64,000 nt of DNA from NCBI GenBank assembly GCA_946002055.1, contig CAMFYL010000003.1, positions 62,001 through 126,000 of the forward strand. Direction: 5' to 3'. Source of the DNA: an uncultured Roseburia sp. GTDB lineage: Bacteria; Bacillota; Clostridia; Lachnospirales; Lachnospiraceae. The position numbers and the translations under genes were made by a program. This document shows positions 54,531 to 63,417 of the stretch, in pieces. The notes under the pieces were generated by a model that worked only from the letters and a program-made list of their open reading frames with translations, made no database searches and was not told the origin of the DNA. The stretch's first letter is position 1. Each line of letters begins with the position of its first letter.

Positions 54531-55946
54531 ATGACAAACAAATCAGACAACACTGCTTTGAAGAGAATTGAACAGTTGCTTGATGAGCACAGCTTCGTGG
54601 AACTGGGAGCCCTTGTGACATCCAGAAACACAGACTTTGATTTGAAGCAGCAAGATACACCATCTGATGGTGTAGTAATTGGCCATGGTTTGATTGATGG
54701 TAATCTTGTATTTGTATATAGCCAGGATGCGTCAGTCTTAAATGGTACGATAGGAGAAATGCATGCAAAGAAAATCCTGTCTGTATATGATATGGCAATG
54801 AAAATGGGGGCACCAATGATTGGACTTTTAGATTCCGCAGGTGTTCGCTTGCAAGAATCTGTTGATGCATTGGAGAGCTTAGGTGCAGTTTATGCAAAGG
54901 CTGTTTCAGCGTCAGGAGTGATTCCACAGATTGTGGGGGTATTCGGTAACTGTGGCGGAGGACTTTCTGTTCTCGGATCCCTTAGCGATTTTACACTTAT
55001 GGCGAAGGATGCCAAGTTGTTTGTAAACTCACCGGATGCAATTCCCGGTAACCGTCAGGAAGTGCTTGATACGGCAGGTGCCACCTTCCAGTATCAGACA
55101 GCCGGAAACGTTGATTTTGTAGGCGATGAGACTGAGGTCTGTGATGCAATTCGTCAGTTGGTTTGTGTATTGCCTGGTTCTAATGTAGAAGAAGGTTGTG
55201 TGGAAGAGTGTATGGATGACTTGAACCGCGCTGCGGAAGGTCTTGAGGGTAAGGTAAAAGATATTGCCTTGTTCGCAACAGAGCTTTCTGATAATCGCCT
55301 CTTTGTTCCGGTGAAGGGCGGATATGCAAGAGAGATGCAGACAGGCTTTATCAAGCTTGGTGGCATTACAGTTGGTGTTGTGGGAAATAGCCAGATGGCT
55401 GGAGATGATACCTTTGATGCCGTACTTACTGCTGATGGCTGTGAGAAAGCCGCTGATTTTATTTCATTCTGTGATGCATTCGATATCCCGGTCCTTTCAC
55501 TGACAAATGTTGCCGGTTATGAGGCTTCTGTAGCTTCTGAACAGAGACTGGTAAGAGCACTTGGCAAGATGGCATATACCTTTGCGAATGCTACAGTTCC
55601 AAAGATTTCTATGATGATTGGACAGGCTGTAGGAAGCGCATATGTACTTATGAACTCTAAGTCGTTAGGCGCTGATCTTGTATATGCATTTGCTGATGCA
55701 ACGGTTGCTCCTATGGATGCTTCTTTGGCAGCAAAGATTATGTATGCTGATGCATCTGCAGACGTTATCGCTGAGAAGGCTGCAGAGTTTGAAGAGAGCA
55801 ATTGTGGTGTTACAAACGCTGCAAGAAGAGGTTATGTTGATCGTATTGTAGAACCTGTGGATACCAGAAAGTATTTAATTGCAGGTTTTGAGATGCTGTT
55901 TACTAAGAGAGTAGATGGCCCATACAAGAAACATGGAACAAAATAG
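54531..55946 (+). CDS. Biotin-dependent acyl-CoA carboxyltransferase (MmdA / 12S-like)
   Basis: A 471-residue member of the carboxyl transferase family (crotonase-like fold, two halves). The glycine-rich loops of the CoA and biotin pockets are visible: LLDSAGVRLQESVDAL (about 102-117) and FGNCGGGLSVLGSLSDF. The second half has VGNSQMAGDDTFDAV and LTNVAGYEASVASEQ. Relatives act on methylmalonyl-, propionyl-, acetyl- or glutaconyl-CoA; context favours methylmalonyl-CoA decarboxylase alpha or the 12S part of transcarboxylase. The ATG at 54516 lies on the ribosome site, so 54531 is the start. It leads a five-gene cluster. Confidence 0.88.
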   Translation: MTNKSDNTALKRIEQLLDEHSFVELGALVTSRNTDFDLKQQDTPSDGVVIGHGLIDGNLVFVYSQDASVLNGTIGEMHAKKILSVYDMAMKMGAPMIGLLDSAGVRLQESVDALESLGAVYAKAVSASGVIPQIVGVFGNCGGGLSVLGSLSDFTLMAKDAKLFVNSPDAIPGNRQEVLDTAGATFQYQTAGNVDFVGDETEVCDAIRQLVCVLPGSNVEEGCVEECMDDLNRAAEGLEGKVKDIALFATELSDNRLFVPVKGGYAREMQTGFIKLGGITVGVVGNSQMAGDDTFDAVLTADGCEKAADFISFCDAFDIPVLSLTNVAGYEASVASEQRLVRALGKMAYTFANATVPKISMMIGQAVGSAYVLMNSKSLGADLVYAFADATVAPMDASLAAKIMYADASADVIAEKAAEFEESNCGVTNAARRGYVDRIVEPVDTRKYLIAGFEMLFTKRVDGPYKKHGTK

Positions 55947-55958
55947 AAAGGTGAGCAT

Positions 55959-56678
55959 ATGAAAAAGAGATTCATATTAATGGTGAGTGTTCTGGTATGT
56001 ATGTTTGCATTGTGTTCATGTGGTAAATCATCTGATGACGTGAATTATGAACAGGACGCTCAGCTGCAAGCAACATGTGTGCAGTCGGCAAGTGTTCTTT
56101 CAGAGATGACGCAAGATGAGGCTGCTTACTATCAATCATACTACAGCGCGCAAGAAGATGGCGAGATTTATGCAAACCTGATGGGCCAGTGGCAGGAGAT
56201 TCAACCTCAGGTTGGCAAATTCGTTGAGATGAAGGACTACAGTGTAACCCAGGCTGGTAAGACGGTTACAGCTGTACAGGTTATGGCATTTGAGAAACGT
56301 GACGTAAAACTTGTTTGCGTTTTGAATGCGCACAAGGGCGAAGTTACTGCAATTAACGCACAGATGGTATACACCATGGGCGAGACTATGAGCAAGGCAG
56401 GACTGAATACCTTGATGGGAATTGGAATTGTATTTATCATTCTGATTCTGATTTGTTTAGTTATCTATTGTTTCAATATCATCCCGGTGATTCAGAACAA
56501 GTTGTCTGGACAGAGTAAGTCTGAGACAAAAGTTAAGATTCACACATCCAACCCGGTTGTTGTTGAGAATCAGACAGATGATTTAGAATTAATTGCTGTT
56601 ATTGCAGCTGCCATTGCAATGGAGACAGGAGCATCTACAGATGACTTTGTAGTTCGCTCCATTAAGAGAAGATATTAA
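55959..56678 (+). CDS. OadG-like gamma subunit with lipoprotein-type N-terminal domain
   Basis: A 239-residue protein with a lipoprotein-like signal (MFALCSCGKSSDD; probable lipidated Cys20) and an extracytoplasmic domain of about 110 residues. A membrane helix follows (about 150-172, IGIVFIILILICLVIYCFNI), then a short cytoplasmic tail of OadG/MmdD type ending LIAVIAAAIAMETGASTDDFV. The gamma subunit assembles and stabilises the decarboxylase sodium pump. The extra N-terminal exported domain is not part of the classical OadG of about 80 residues. It lies between the carboxyltransferase and the biotin carrier. Confidence 0.82.
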   Translation: MKKRFILMVSVLVCMFALCSCGKSSDDVNYEQDAQLQATCVQSASVLSEMTQDEAAYYQSYYSAQEDGEIYANLMGQWQEIQPQVGKFVEMKDYSVTQAGKTVTAVQVMAFEKRDVKLVCVLNAHKGEVTAINAQMVYTMGETMSKAGLNTLMGIGIVFIILILICLVIYCFNIIPVIQNKLSGQSKSETKVKIHTSNPVVVENQTDDLELIAVIAAAIAMETGASTDDFVVRSIKRRY

Positions 56679-56694
56679 GTAGGAGGATATTAGA

Positions 56695-57054
56695 ATGAAG
56701 AATTATACAATTACAGTAAATGGAAATGTTTACGACGTTACAGTAGAAGAAAAGGGTGGTAGCGCAACTACATCTGCACCTGTTGCAGCTGCAGCCCCTG
56801 TTCGCAAGGCGGCACCTGCTGCAAGCGCCGGAGCAGGAAGCATTAAGATTGAAGCAGGAGCAGCCGGTAAAGTATTTAAGATCGAAGCAGCTGCCGGTAC
56901 TCAGGTAAAAACTGGCGACACCATTGTAGTCCTTGAGGTTATGAAGATGGAAACACCTGTAGTAGCGCCTAAGGATGGTGTGGTTGCAAGCATTGATGTA
57001 ACAGAAGGTCAGGCAGTAGAGGCTGGTGCATTACTGGCTACAATGAACGAGTAA
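56695..57054 (+). CDS. Biotin carboxyl carrier protein of the decarboxylase
   Basis: A 119-residue carrier. The N-terminal beta segment (KNYTITVNGNVYDVTVEE) is followed by an Ala/Pro-rich hinge (about 23-48) and a biotinyl domain with the biotin-accepting Lys84 in LEVMKMETP. It swings carboxyl-biotin between the carboxyltransferase subunits and the membrane decarboxylase. It is the MmdC or 1.3S equivalent and the only biotin carrier in the cluster. Confidence 0.94.
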   Translation: MKNYTITVNGNVYDVTVEEKGGSATTSAPVAAAAPVRKAAPAASAGAGSIKIEAGAAGKVFKIEAAAGTQVKTGDTIVVLEVMKMETPVVAPKDGVVASIDVTEGQAVEAGALLATMNE

Positions 57055-57080
57055 TCACCGAATCATAGGAGGAAATTTTT

Positions 57081-58229
57081 ATGAGTTATGTTGTGGAAAC
57101 ACTGAGCCATCTACTGGATCAGACCGCATTTGCAAACTTGAATTATAAGAATTTTATTATGATTGTAGTTGCATGTGTGTTCCTGTATTTAGCAATTAAA
57201 AAAGGGTTCGAGCCACTTCTTTTGGTGCCAATCGCATTTGGTATGTTGTTGGTTAATATTTACCCGGATATTATTGCTAGTCCAGAGGAAACCTCCAATG
57301 GAGTAGGTGGACTTCTTTATTATTTTTATTCACTTGATGAATGGTCAATTTTGCCGTCTCTGATATTCTTGGGGGTAGGAGCAATGACTGATTTTGGGCC
57401 ACTGATTGCAAACCCTCTTAGCTTTTTGCTTGGAGCTGCTGCACAGTTTGGTATCTTTAGCGCATATTTGCTGGCTATTTTGTTTGGATTTAACGATCAG
57501 GCAGCTGCCGCTGTATCTATCATCGGTGGTGCTGATGGTCCTACATCTATTTTCCTGGCCGGTAAATTGGGACAAAGTGATTTGATGGGACCAATCGCGG
57601 TGGCGGCATATTCTTATATGGCCTTGGTACCTATTATTCAGCCGCCGATTATGAAAGCATTAACAACCAAGAAGGAACGTGCCATTAAGATGGAGAATCT
57701 CCGTCCGGTGTCAAAGCTTGAGAAGATTTTATTCCCAATTGTTGTTACCATTATTGTATGTTTGCTTCTTCCAACAACAGCCCCACTTGTAGGTATGCTG
57801 ATGTTAGGTAATTTGTTCCGTGAGTGTGGCGTTGTACGTCAGTTGTCAGAGACAGCATCCAATGCTTTGATGTATATTGTAGTTATCCTACTTGGTACTT
57901 CTGTAGGTGCGTCTACCAGTGCAGAGGCATTTTTGAACTGGACAACAATTAAGATTGTTATCCTTGGTCTTGTTGCATTTGCCGTTGGTACAGCAATGGG
58001 TGTATTGTTTGGAAAATTATTGTGCTTCCTTACAAAGGGCAAGATCAATCCTTTGATTGGTTCTGCAGGTGTATCTGCGGTTCCTATGGCTGCCCGTGTT
58101 TCACAGAAGGTGGGAGCAGAAGAGGATCCAACCAATTTCTTGCTGATGCATGCAATGGGTCCAAACGTAGCCGGCGTTATCGGTACTGCAGTTGCAGCCG
58201 GTGTATTTATGGCTATCTTTGGTGTGTAG
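57081..58229 (+). CDS. oadB: Sodium-translocating decarboxylase beta subunit
   Basis: A 382-residue membrane protein with about ten helices. It belongs to the OadB/MmdB/GcdB family, which decarboxylates carboxybiotin and pumps sodium ions outwards. The sodium-binding segment with the conserved Asp is [19 protein letters not shown] (about 147-165), and the C-terminal [20 protein letters not shown] block is present. It is the energy-converting subunit of the cluster. The gene symbol marks the family, since the substrate (oxaloacetate or methylmalonyl-CoA) depends on the partner. Confidence 0.93.
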   Translation: MSYVVETLSHLLDQTAFANLNYKNFIMIVVACVFLYLAIKKGFEPLLLVPIAFGMLLVNIYPDIIASPEETSNGVGGLLYYFYSLDEWSILPSLIFLGVGAMTDFGPLIANPLSFLLGAAAQFGIFSAYLLAILFGFNDQAAAAVSIIGGADGPTSIFLAGKLGQSDLMGPIAVAAYSYMALVPIIQPPIMKALTTKKERAIKMENLRPVSKLEKILFPIVVTIIVCLLLPTTAPLVGMLMLGNLFRECGVVRQLSETASNALMYIVVILLGTSVGASTSAEAFLNWTTIKIVILGLVAFAVGTAMGVLFGKLLCFLTKGKINPLIGSAGVSAVPMAARVSQKVGAEEDPTNFLLMHAMGPNVAGVIGTAVAAGVFMAIFGV

Positions 58230-58244
58230 TATAAGGAGGTAGAT

Positions 58245-59663
58245 ATGGCAGAAGTAGTAAAAAAACCTGTAAAAATTACAGAGACAATCTTAAGAGATGC
58301 ACATCAGTCTTTGATTGCCACAAGAATGACAACAGAGCAGATGTTGCCTATTATTGCTGAGATGGACAAGGTTGGCTACCACGCAGTAGAGTGCTGGGGT
58401 GGTGCTACCTTTGATGCGTCTTTGCGATTTTTGAAAGAAGATCCATGGGAGCGTTTGAGAAAACTTCGTGACGGATTTAAGAACACCAAATTACAGATGT
58501 TGTTCCGTGGACAGAATATTTTGGGATACAATCATTATCCGGATGATGTGGTAGAATACTTTGTTCAGAAGTCCATCGCCAACGGTATCGACATTATACG
58601 TATTTTTGATTGCTTAAATGATGTCCGCAATCTTGAGACAGCTGTTAAAGCTTGTAACAAGGAAAAGGGACATGCGCAGATAGCACTTTCTTACACCTTG
58701 GGGGATGCTTATACCTTAGACTATTGGACAGATATGGCCAAGAAGATCGAGGATATGGGAGCTGACTCTCTTTGTATCAAAGATATGGCAGGACTTCTGG
58801 TTCCACAGAAGGCTGACGAGCTTGTTCGTGCACTTAAGGATGCAACAAGTCTTCCAATTGAATTGCATACACATTACACATCAGGTGTTGCTTCTATGAC
58901 ATATATGAAGGGCGTTGAGGCAGGATGCGACATTATTGATACTGCAATGTCACCATTTGCTCTTGGAACATCTCAGCCGGCAACAGAAGTTATGGTGGAA
59001 GCATTCAAGGGCACAGAGTTTGATACAGGACTTGACCAGGATCAATTGGCTGTTATTGCAGATTACTTCAGACCAATGCGTGAGGAGGCTTTGGCTTCCG
59101 GTCTTTTAAATCCAAAGGTTCTTGGTGTAAACATCGCCACCTTGCGTTATCAGGTTCCCGGTGGTATGCTTTCAAACCTGATTTCTCAGTTGAAGGAGCA
59201 GGGTAAGGAAGACAAGTACGAAGAGGTTTTGGCTGAGGTGCCACGTGTTCGTAAGGACCTTGGTGAGCCACCACTTGTCACACCTTCCTCACAGATTGTT
59301 GGTACACAGGCTGTATTTAACGTTTTGATGGGTGAGAGATACAAGGTTGCCACCAAAGAAACCAAGGATATCTTGTTAGGTAAGTATGGACAGACCGTTC
59401 GTCCATTTAATCCGGAAGTTGTAGACAAGGTATTAGGAGAAGACAAGGATAAGGCAATTACTTGCCGTCCGGCAGATTTGCTTGAGCCGGGATTGGCTAA
59501 GTTTGAGGAAGAAATGAAGCAGTGGAAACAGCAGGATGAAGATGTTCTTTCCTATGCATTATTCCCGAAGGTTGCCACAGAATTCTTCCGGTATCGTCAG
59601 GCACAGCAGACTGGTGTGGATCCTGCAAAGGCCGATACAAAAAATGGAGCATATCCTGTTTAA
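58245..59663 (+). CDS. oadA: Oxaloacetate/pyruvate carboxyltransferase subunit (OadA / 5S-like)
   Basis: A 472-residue TIM-barrel carboxyltransferase. Metal and substrate residues are in ETILRDAHQSLIATRM, the carbamylated lysine is K179 in CIKDMAG, and the metal histidines are in LHTHYTSG. It lacks the C-terminal biotinyl domain found in many OadA proteins, so it must use the carrier encoded upstream, like the transcarboxylase 5S subunit. It exchanges a carboxyl group between oxaloacetate (or pyruvate) and biotin. It ends the cluster before a strong terminator. Confidence 0.93.
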   Translation: MAEVVKKPVKITETILRDAHQSLIATRMTTEQMLPIIAEMDKVGYHAVECWGGATFDASLRFLKEDPWERLRKLRDGFKNTKLQMLFRGQNILGYNHYPDDVVEYFVQKSIANGIDIIRIFDCLNDVRNLETAVKACNKEKGHAQIALSYTLGDAYTLDYWTDMAKKIEDMGADSLCIKDMAGLLVPQKADELVRALKDATSLPIELHTHYTSGVASMTYMKGVEAGCDIIDTAMSPFALGTSQPATEVMVEAFKGTEFDTGLDQDQLAVIADYFRPMREEALASGLLNPKVLGVNIATLRYQVPGGMLSNLISQLKEQGKEDKYEEVLAEVPRVRKDLGEPPLVTPSSQIVGTQAVFNVLMGERYKVATKETKDILLGKYGQTVRPFNPEVVDKVLGEDKDKAITCRPADLLEPGLAKFEEEMKQWKQQDEDVLSYALFPKVATEFFRYRQAQQTGVDPAKADTKNGAYPV

Positions 59664-59681
59664 TTTTTTGGAAAATAGTTG

Positions 59682-59687
59682 TATAAT
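59682..59687 (+). promoter_or_regulatory. TATAAT box abutting the terminator before rpiR
   Basis: A consensus -10 two bases before the stem of the terminator, with no convincing -35 (TTTAAT at 17 bases). If used, the RNA would start inside the hairpin. Confidence 0.4.
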
Positions 59688-59688
59688 A

Positions 59689-59728
59689 AAGTCCGTTAGT
59701 GTGTTTTTCATACTAGCGGACTTTTTTT
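59689..59728 (+). terminator. Terminator after the decarboxylase cluster
   Basis: AAGTCCGTTAGTGTG pairs with CATACTAGCGGACTT (15 bp, two wobbles), TTTTT loop, then a run of seven T. Confidence 0.95.
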
Positions 59729-59744
59729 GAAATGGAGTATTCTT

Positions 59745-60671
59745 ATGAGTAACACAAATGATTTGAACAGTAAGATGAATGAAATGTACAAATCAATGAG
59801 TAAGGGGCAGAAATTACTGACCAATTATATTACAGATAATTACGATAAAGCTGCGTTTTTGACAGCAGCCAAGCTGGGTGAAACAGTAGGTGTCAGCGAG
59901 TCTACAGTTGTGCGTTTTGCAATGTTTTTGGGATATAAAGGATATCCGGAATTCCAGAAGGCATTGGAGGAGACGGTTCGAAATAAGCTAAACTCTGTGC
60001 AGCGTATGGAGGTCACTTATGGAAGGATTGAGAAAAATGCGGTACTGAGTTCCGTATTGTCATCGGATGCAGATAAGATTCGTGAGACAATGGAAACATT
60101 AAATGAAGCAGTATTTCAACAGGCGGTGGATACTATTTTATCAGCCAGAAGAATTTATGTCATTGGTATCAGAAGCTGTGCACCACTTGCTTCTTTTTTG
60201 TCCTTCTATCTCAATTTGATGTTTGATAATGTCATATTGCTTCAGACAAACAGCTCCAGCGAAATCTTTGAGCAGATGGTACATATGACACAAGACGACG
60301 TGGTGATTGGAATTAGTTTTCCAAGGTATTCCATGCGTACTCTAAAGGCTATGGAATTTGCTAATAATCGCAGTGCCAAGGTGATTACTTTGACAGACAG
60401 TGTACATTCCCCAATGAATCTATATTCGTCCTGTAATTTGATTGCCAGCAGCGATATGGCTTCCATTGTGGATTCCTTGGTGGCACCTCTTAGCGTGATC
60501 AATGCTTTGATTGTTGCCTTGTGTATGAAGAAACAGGATGAAGTTTCTAAGACATTGGAGACGCTAGAAGATATCTGGGACGAATATCAGGTATATGAGA
60601 GTGATGAGATTGATCGGGTGGATGATTCCATCAAGATGCGTTATGCCAAATTAGGAGATTCGGATGAGTAA
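59745..60671 (+). CDS. RpiR-family (MurR/RpiR) transcriptional regulator
   Basis: A 308-residue regulator with an N-terminal RpiR helix-turn-helix (about 15-75, LGETVGVSESTVVRFAMFLG) and a sugar-phosphate-binding SIS domain (about 125-255, VIGIRSCAPLASFLSFYLN). Effectors in this family are phosphosugars. The frame extends to a TTG in the preceding U-tract, but TGGAG before the ATG at 59745 is the ribosome site. It is followed with an 8-base overlap by a flavoprotein gene. No obvious sugar gene lies nearby, so the target is unknown. Confidence 0.9.
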   Translation: MSNTNDLNSKMNEMYKSMSKGQKLLTNYITDNYDKAAFLTAAKLGETVGVSESTVVRFAMFLGYKGYPEFQKALEETVRNKLNSVQRMEVTYGRIEKNAVLSSVLSSDADKIRETMETLNEAVFQQAVDTILSARRIYVIGIRSCAPLASFLSFYLNLMFDNVILLQTNSSSEIFEQMVHMTQDDVVIGISFPRYSMRTLKAMEFANNRSAKVITLTDSVHSPMNLYSSCNLIASSDMASIVDSLVAPLSVINALIVALCMKKQDEVSKTLETLEDIWDEYQVYESDEIDRVDDSIKMRYAKLGDSDE

Positions 60672-61890
60672 AGTGATTGTTGTTGGTGGCGGAGCTGCAG
60701 GAATGATGGCTGCCTATGCCGCGGCAATGGTGGGTCATAGTGTGACGCTATTGGAACAAAATGAAAAACTTGGCAAAAAAATATATATCACGGGAAAGGG
60801 GCGCTGTAATTTCACCAATGCATCTGAATTGGATGAAATTATGAAAGCTGTGGTAACAAATCCTAAATTTTTGTACAGTGCCTTTTATACCTTTTCCAAT
60901 GATGCGGTGATGGATTTTTTTGAGAGCAATGGAATGCCTTATAAGGTGGAAAGGGGCAATCGTGTATTTCCTGTTTCCGACCATTCCTCTGATGTAATTA
61001 AAACCCTGGAAAAGGTCCTTCGAAGCCAAGGAGTCAAAATTTGTTTGCACACCAAGGTGAAAAAGGTTCTCTGTGATAACCATACCATTTCCGGTGTTCT
61101 TCTGGATGGGGGGGAAACCTTACAGGCAGATAATGTTGTTATTGCCACCGGAGGCAGGTCTTATATCACAACAGGGTCTACAGGTGATGGTTATCAGTTT
61201 GCCAATGAACTGGGGCATCATGTGGTCCCGCAGCATCCGGCTCTTGTACCTCTTGTTACAAAAGAAGATTATATTGTTCAAATGCAAGGGCTGTCTTTAA
61301 AGAATGTTACTCTTACGGTTAAGAAGGGAAAGAAAACCCTGTATCATGAATTCGGTGAGATGCTATTTACCCATTTTGGCGTGAGTGGTCCGCTGGTTCT
61401 TTCGGCAAGCAGCCTGCTTACAAAGGAATTGCCGGGTGAGCTGGAGGGTTACATTGATTTAAAACCGGTGCTTTCTGACGAACAATTAGACCAGAGACTT
61501 TTGCGGGAAATATCTCAACATCCCAAGGGTCATATTAAGAGTATACTTCAGCAATTACTGCCTTCCAAAATGATTCCTATTATGATACATTTATCTGGAA
61601 TTTCACAGGAAAAGAGTATGTGTGATTTGACAAAGGAGGAACGAAGTGCGTTGATACCTCTTTTGAAACATTTCCCCTTTACGATTGTTGCCGCCAGAGG
61701 ATATCATGAGGCGATTATCACCCAGGGGGGCGTGGATGTGAAGCAAGTGGATCCTTCGACCATGGAATCAAAGCTTGTTAAGGGATTATTTTTTGCTGGA
61801 GAGGTTTTGGACTTAGATGCAGTGACCGGAGGATATAATTTACAAATTGCATGGTCAACAGGTTATTTGGCCGGCATAAATACAATATAA
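60664..61890 (+). CDS. NAD(P)/FAD-dependent oxidoreductase, BaiN/HI0933 family
   Basis: A 408-residue flavoprotein. The FAD motif VVGGGAAGMMAAYAA is at residues 5-19, GKKIYITGKGRCNFTNA is the family signature near 38-54, and the end has the GGYNLQIAWSTGYLAG FAD-closing motif. One group member (BaiN) is implicated in bile-acid dehydroxylation; others are of unknown function, and this gene's conserved neighbour cmk argues for a housekeeping role. The substrate is unknown. Confidence 0.88.
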   Translation: MSKVIVVGGGAAGMMAAYAAAMVGHSVTLLEQNEKLGKKIYITGKGRCNFTNASELDEIMKAVVTNPKFLYSAFYTFSNDAVMDFFESNGMPYKVERGNRVFPVSDHSSDVIKTLEKVLRSQGVKICLHTKVKKVLCDNHTISGVLLDGGETLQADNVVIATGGRSYITTGSTGDGYQFANELGHHVVPQHPALVPLVTKEDYIVQMQGLSLKNVTLTVKKGKKTLYHEFGEMLFTHFGVSGPLVLSASSLLTKELPGELEGYIDLKPVLSDEQLDQRLLREISQHPKGHIKSILQQLLPSKMIPIMIHLSGISQEKSMCDLTKEERSALIPLLKHFPFTIVAARGYHEAIITQGGVDVKQVDPSTMESKLVKGLFFAGEVLDLDAVTGGYNLQIAWSTGYLAGINTI

Positions 61891-61903
61891 GGATGGTTAG
61901 AAT

Positions 61904-62569
61904 ATGAGTTTTAATGTTGCAATCGATGGACCGGCTGGAGCTGGAAAAAGTACAATCGCAAAGCTTGTTGCAAAGGAGATGGGTTACATCTATGTGGATA
62001 CAGGTGCTATGTATCGCGCCATTGCCCTTTATCTTTTGAGACGGGAAGTGTCCGCAGATGACGAATCTGCCATTGCTTCTCTTATCAATGATATTTCAGT
62101 GGAAATCAAATACCAGGAAGGGGCACAGCAGGTGTGGCTAAACGGCGAGAATGTTACTACAAAAATCCGCCAGGAGGCTGTGGGAAATATGGCGTCAGCC
62201 ACAAGTGTATACAGCTGTGTTAGAAGTAAACTATTATCTTTACAGCAGGATTTGGCGGCAAAGACAGACGTTATTATGGATGGTAGAGATATCGGAACCT
62301 GCGTGTTGCCAAATGCACAGGTTAAGATATATCTTACGGCAAGTGTAAAAACCAGAGCACAGCGAAGATATAACGAATTGCAGGAGAAGCATGTTACCTG
62401 TGATATCAATGATATTATGAAGGATATCGAAGAGAGAGACTACCGTGATATGCACAGAGAGATTTCTCCCCTGAAGCAGGCAGAGGATGCTATCCTTGTG
62501 GACTCTTCAAACATGACCATTGAGGAAGTGGTAAACTGCATTGTATCACATTGTAAGGAGCGTATGTAA
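61904..62569 (+). CDS. cmk: Cytidylate kinase
   Basis: A 221-residue (d)CMP kinase producing (d)CDP. The P-loop is GPAGAGKST (9-17), the YVDTGAMYRAIA CMP site follows, and DGRDIGTCVLP is the phosphate-contact block. It shares one base with ispH (TAATG). The cmk-ispH-rpsA order is usual in Clostridia. Confidence 0.96.
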   Translation: MSFNVAIDGPAGAGKSTIAKLVAKEMGYIYVDTGAMYRAIALYLLRREVSADDESAIASLINDISVEIKYQEGAQQVWLNGENVTTKIRQEAVGNMASATSVYSCVRSKLLSLQQDLAAKTDVIMDGRDIGTCVLPNAQVKIYLTASVKTRAQRRYNELQEKHVTCDINDIMKDIEERDYRDMHREISPLKQAEDAILVDSSNMTIEEVVNCIVSHCKERM

Positions 62570-63417
62570 TGGAAATCAAGCTGGCGAATAGTGCAGGCTT
62601 TTGCTTTGGTGTAAAACGAGCGGTAGACCTGGTCTATGATGAGGTGGCTAAGAATGAGGGCAAAATTTACACCTACGGCCCCATTATTCATAATGAAGAA
62701 GTTGTGAATGAACTGACAGAAAAGGGTGTCACTGTGATACCGGAAGATGCAGATCTTTCATGCTACGAACCAGGGACAGTGATTATTCGTTCCCATGGAG
62801 TGTCAAGAAGTGTAAAAACGGACTTGGAGGAAGCTGGATTTTCTATTGTGGATGCCACATGTCCTTTTGTGCTAAAGATTCATCGCTATGTAGACAAGTA
62901 TTCTAAGGAGGGATACCGCATTATTGTTGTGGGAAATGAGCATCATCCGGAAGTGCAGGGTATCATTGGATGGATCAACGGCGATAAGTATTTGGTGGTT
63001 TCAAAACCGGAAGATTTGGAGCAATTGCAAGATCTCTCAGATGAAAAACTATGTATTGTCTCACAAACGACATTTAACTACAATAAATTTCAAGATTTTG
63101 TTGAAATTATAAAGAGAAAAGGGTATGATATAATTGTTTTGAATACTATCTGCAACGCAACAGAGGAGAGACAAAAAGAAGCTGCGAATATTGCTAAGAC
63201 AGTGGATGCAATGATTGTCATTGGCGGTAAGAGCAGTTCTAATACACAGAAGTTGTTCGAAATATGCAAAAAAGAATGTGAAGATACTTACTACATACAG
63301 ACAAAAGATAATCTCGATTTGTCGGTACTTCAATCCATTGGCAGTGTAGGTATTACCGCAGGGGCATCTACCCCAAACAAAATTATTGAGGAGGTTCAAA
63401 AGAAATGTCAGAAATGA
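62569..63417 (+). CDS. ispH: 4-hydroxy-3-methylbut-2-enyl diphosphate reductase
   Basis: A 282-residue [4Fe-4S] enzyme that ends the MEP pathway, giving IPP and DMAPP. The cluster cysteines are Cys12 (AGFCFGVKRA), the Cys in DATCPFVLK (about 96) and the Cys in NTICNATEERQKEA (about 195). Catalytic Glu and His lie in YGPIIHNEEVVN. In many Clostridia this gene is fused to an S1-domain protein; here the S1 gene is separate and overlaps by 13 bases in another frame. Confidence 0.96.
   Translation: MEIKLANSAGFCFGVKRAVDLVYDEVAKNEGKIYTYGPIIHNEEVVNELTEKGVTVIPEDADLSCYEPGTVIIRSHGVSRSVKTDLEEAGFSIVDATCPFVLKIHRYVDKYSKEGYRIIVVGNEHHPEVQGIIGWINGDKYLVVSKPEDLEQLQDLSDEKLCIVSQTTFNYNKFQDFVEIIKRKGYDIIVLNTICNATEERQKEAANIAKTVDAMIVIGGKSSSNTQKLFEICKKECEDTYYIQTKDNLDLSVLQSIGSVGITAGASTPNKIIEEVQKKCQK

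Noticed and set aside
59727..59744. Longer start for the RpiR regulator
   Set aside because: The codon is at the end of the terminator U-tract; the ATG at 59745 has TGGAG.
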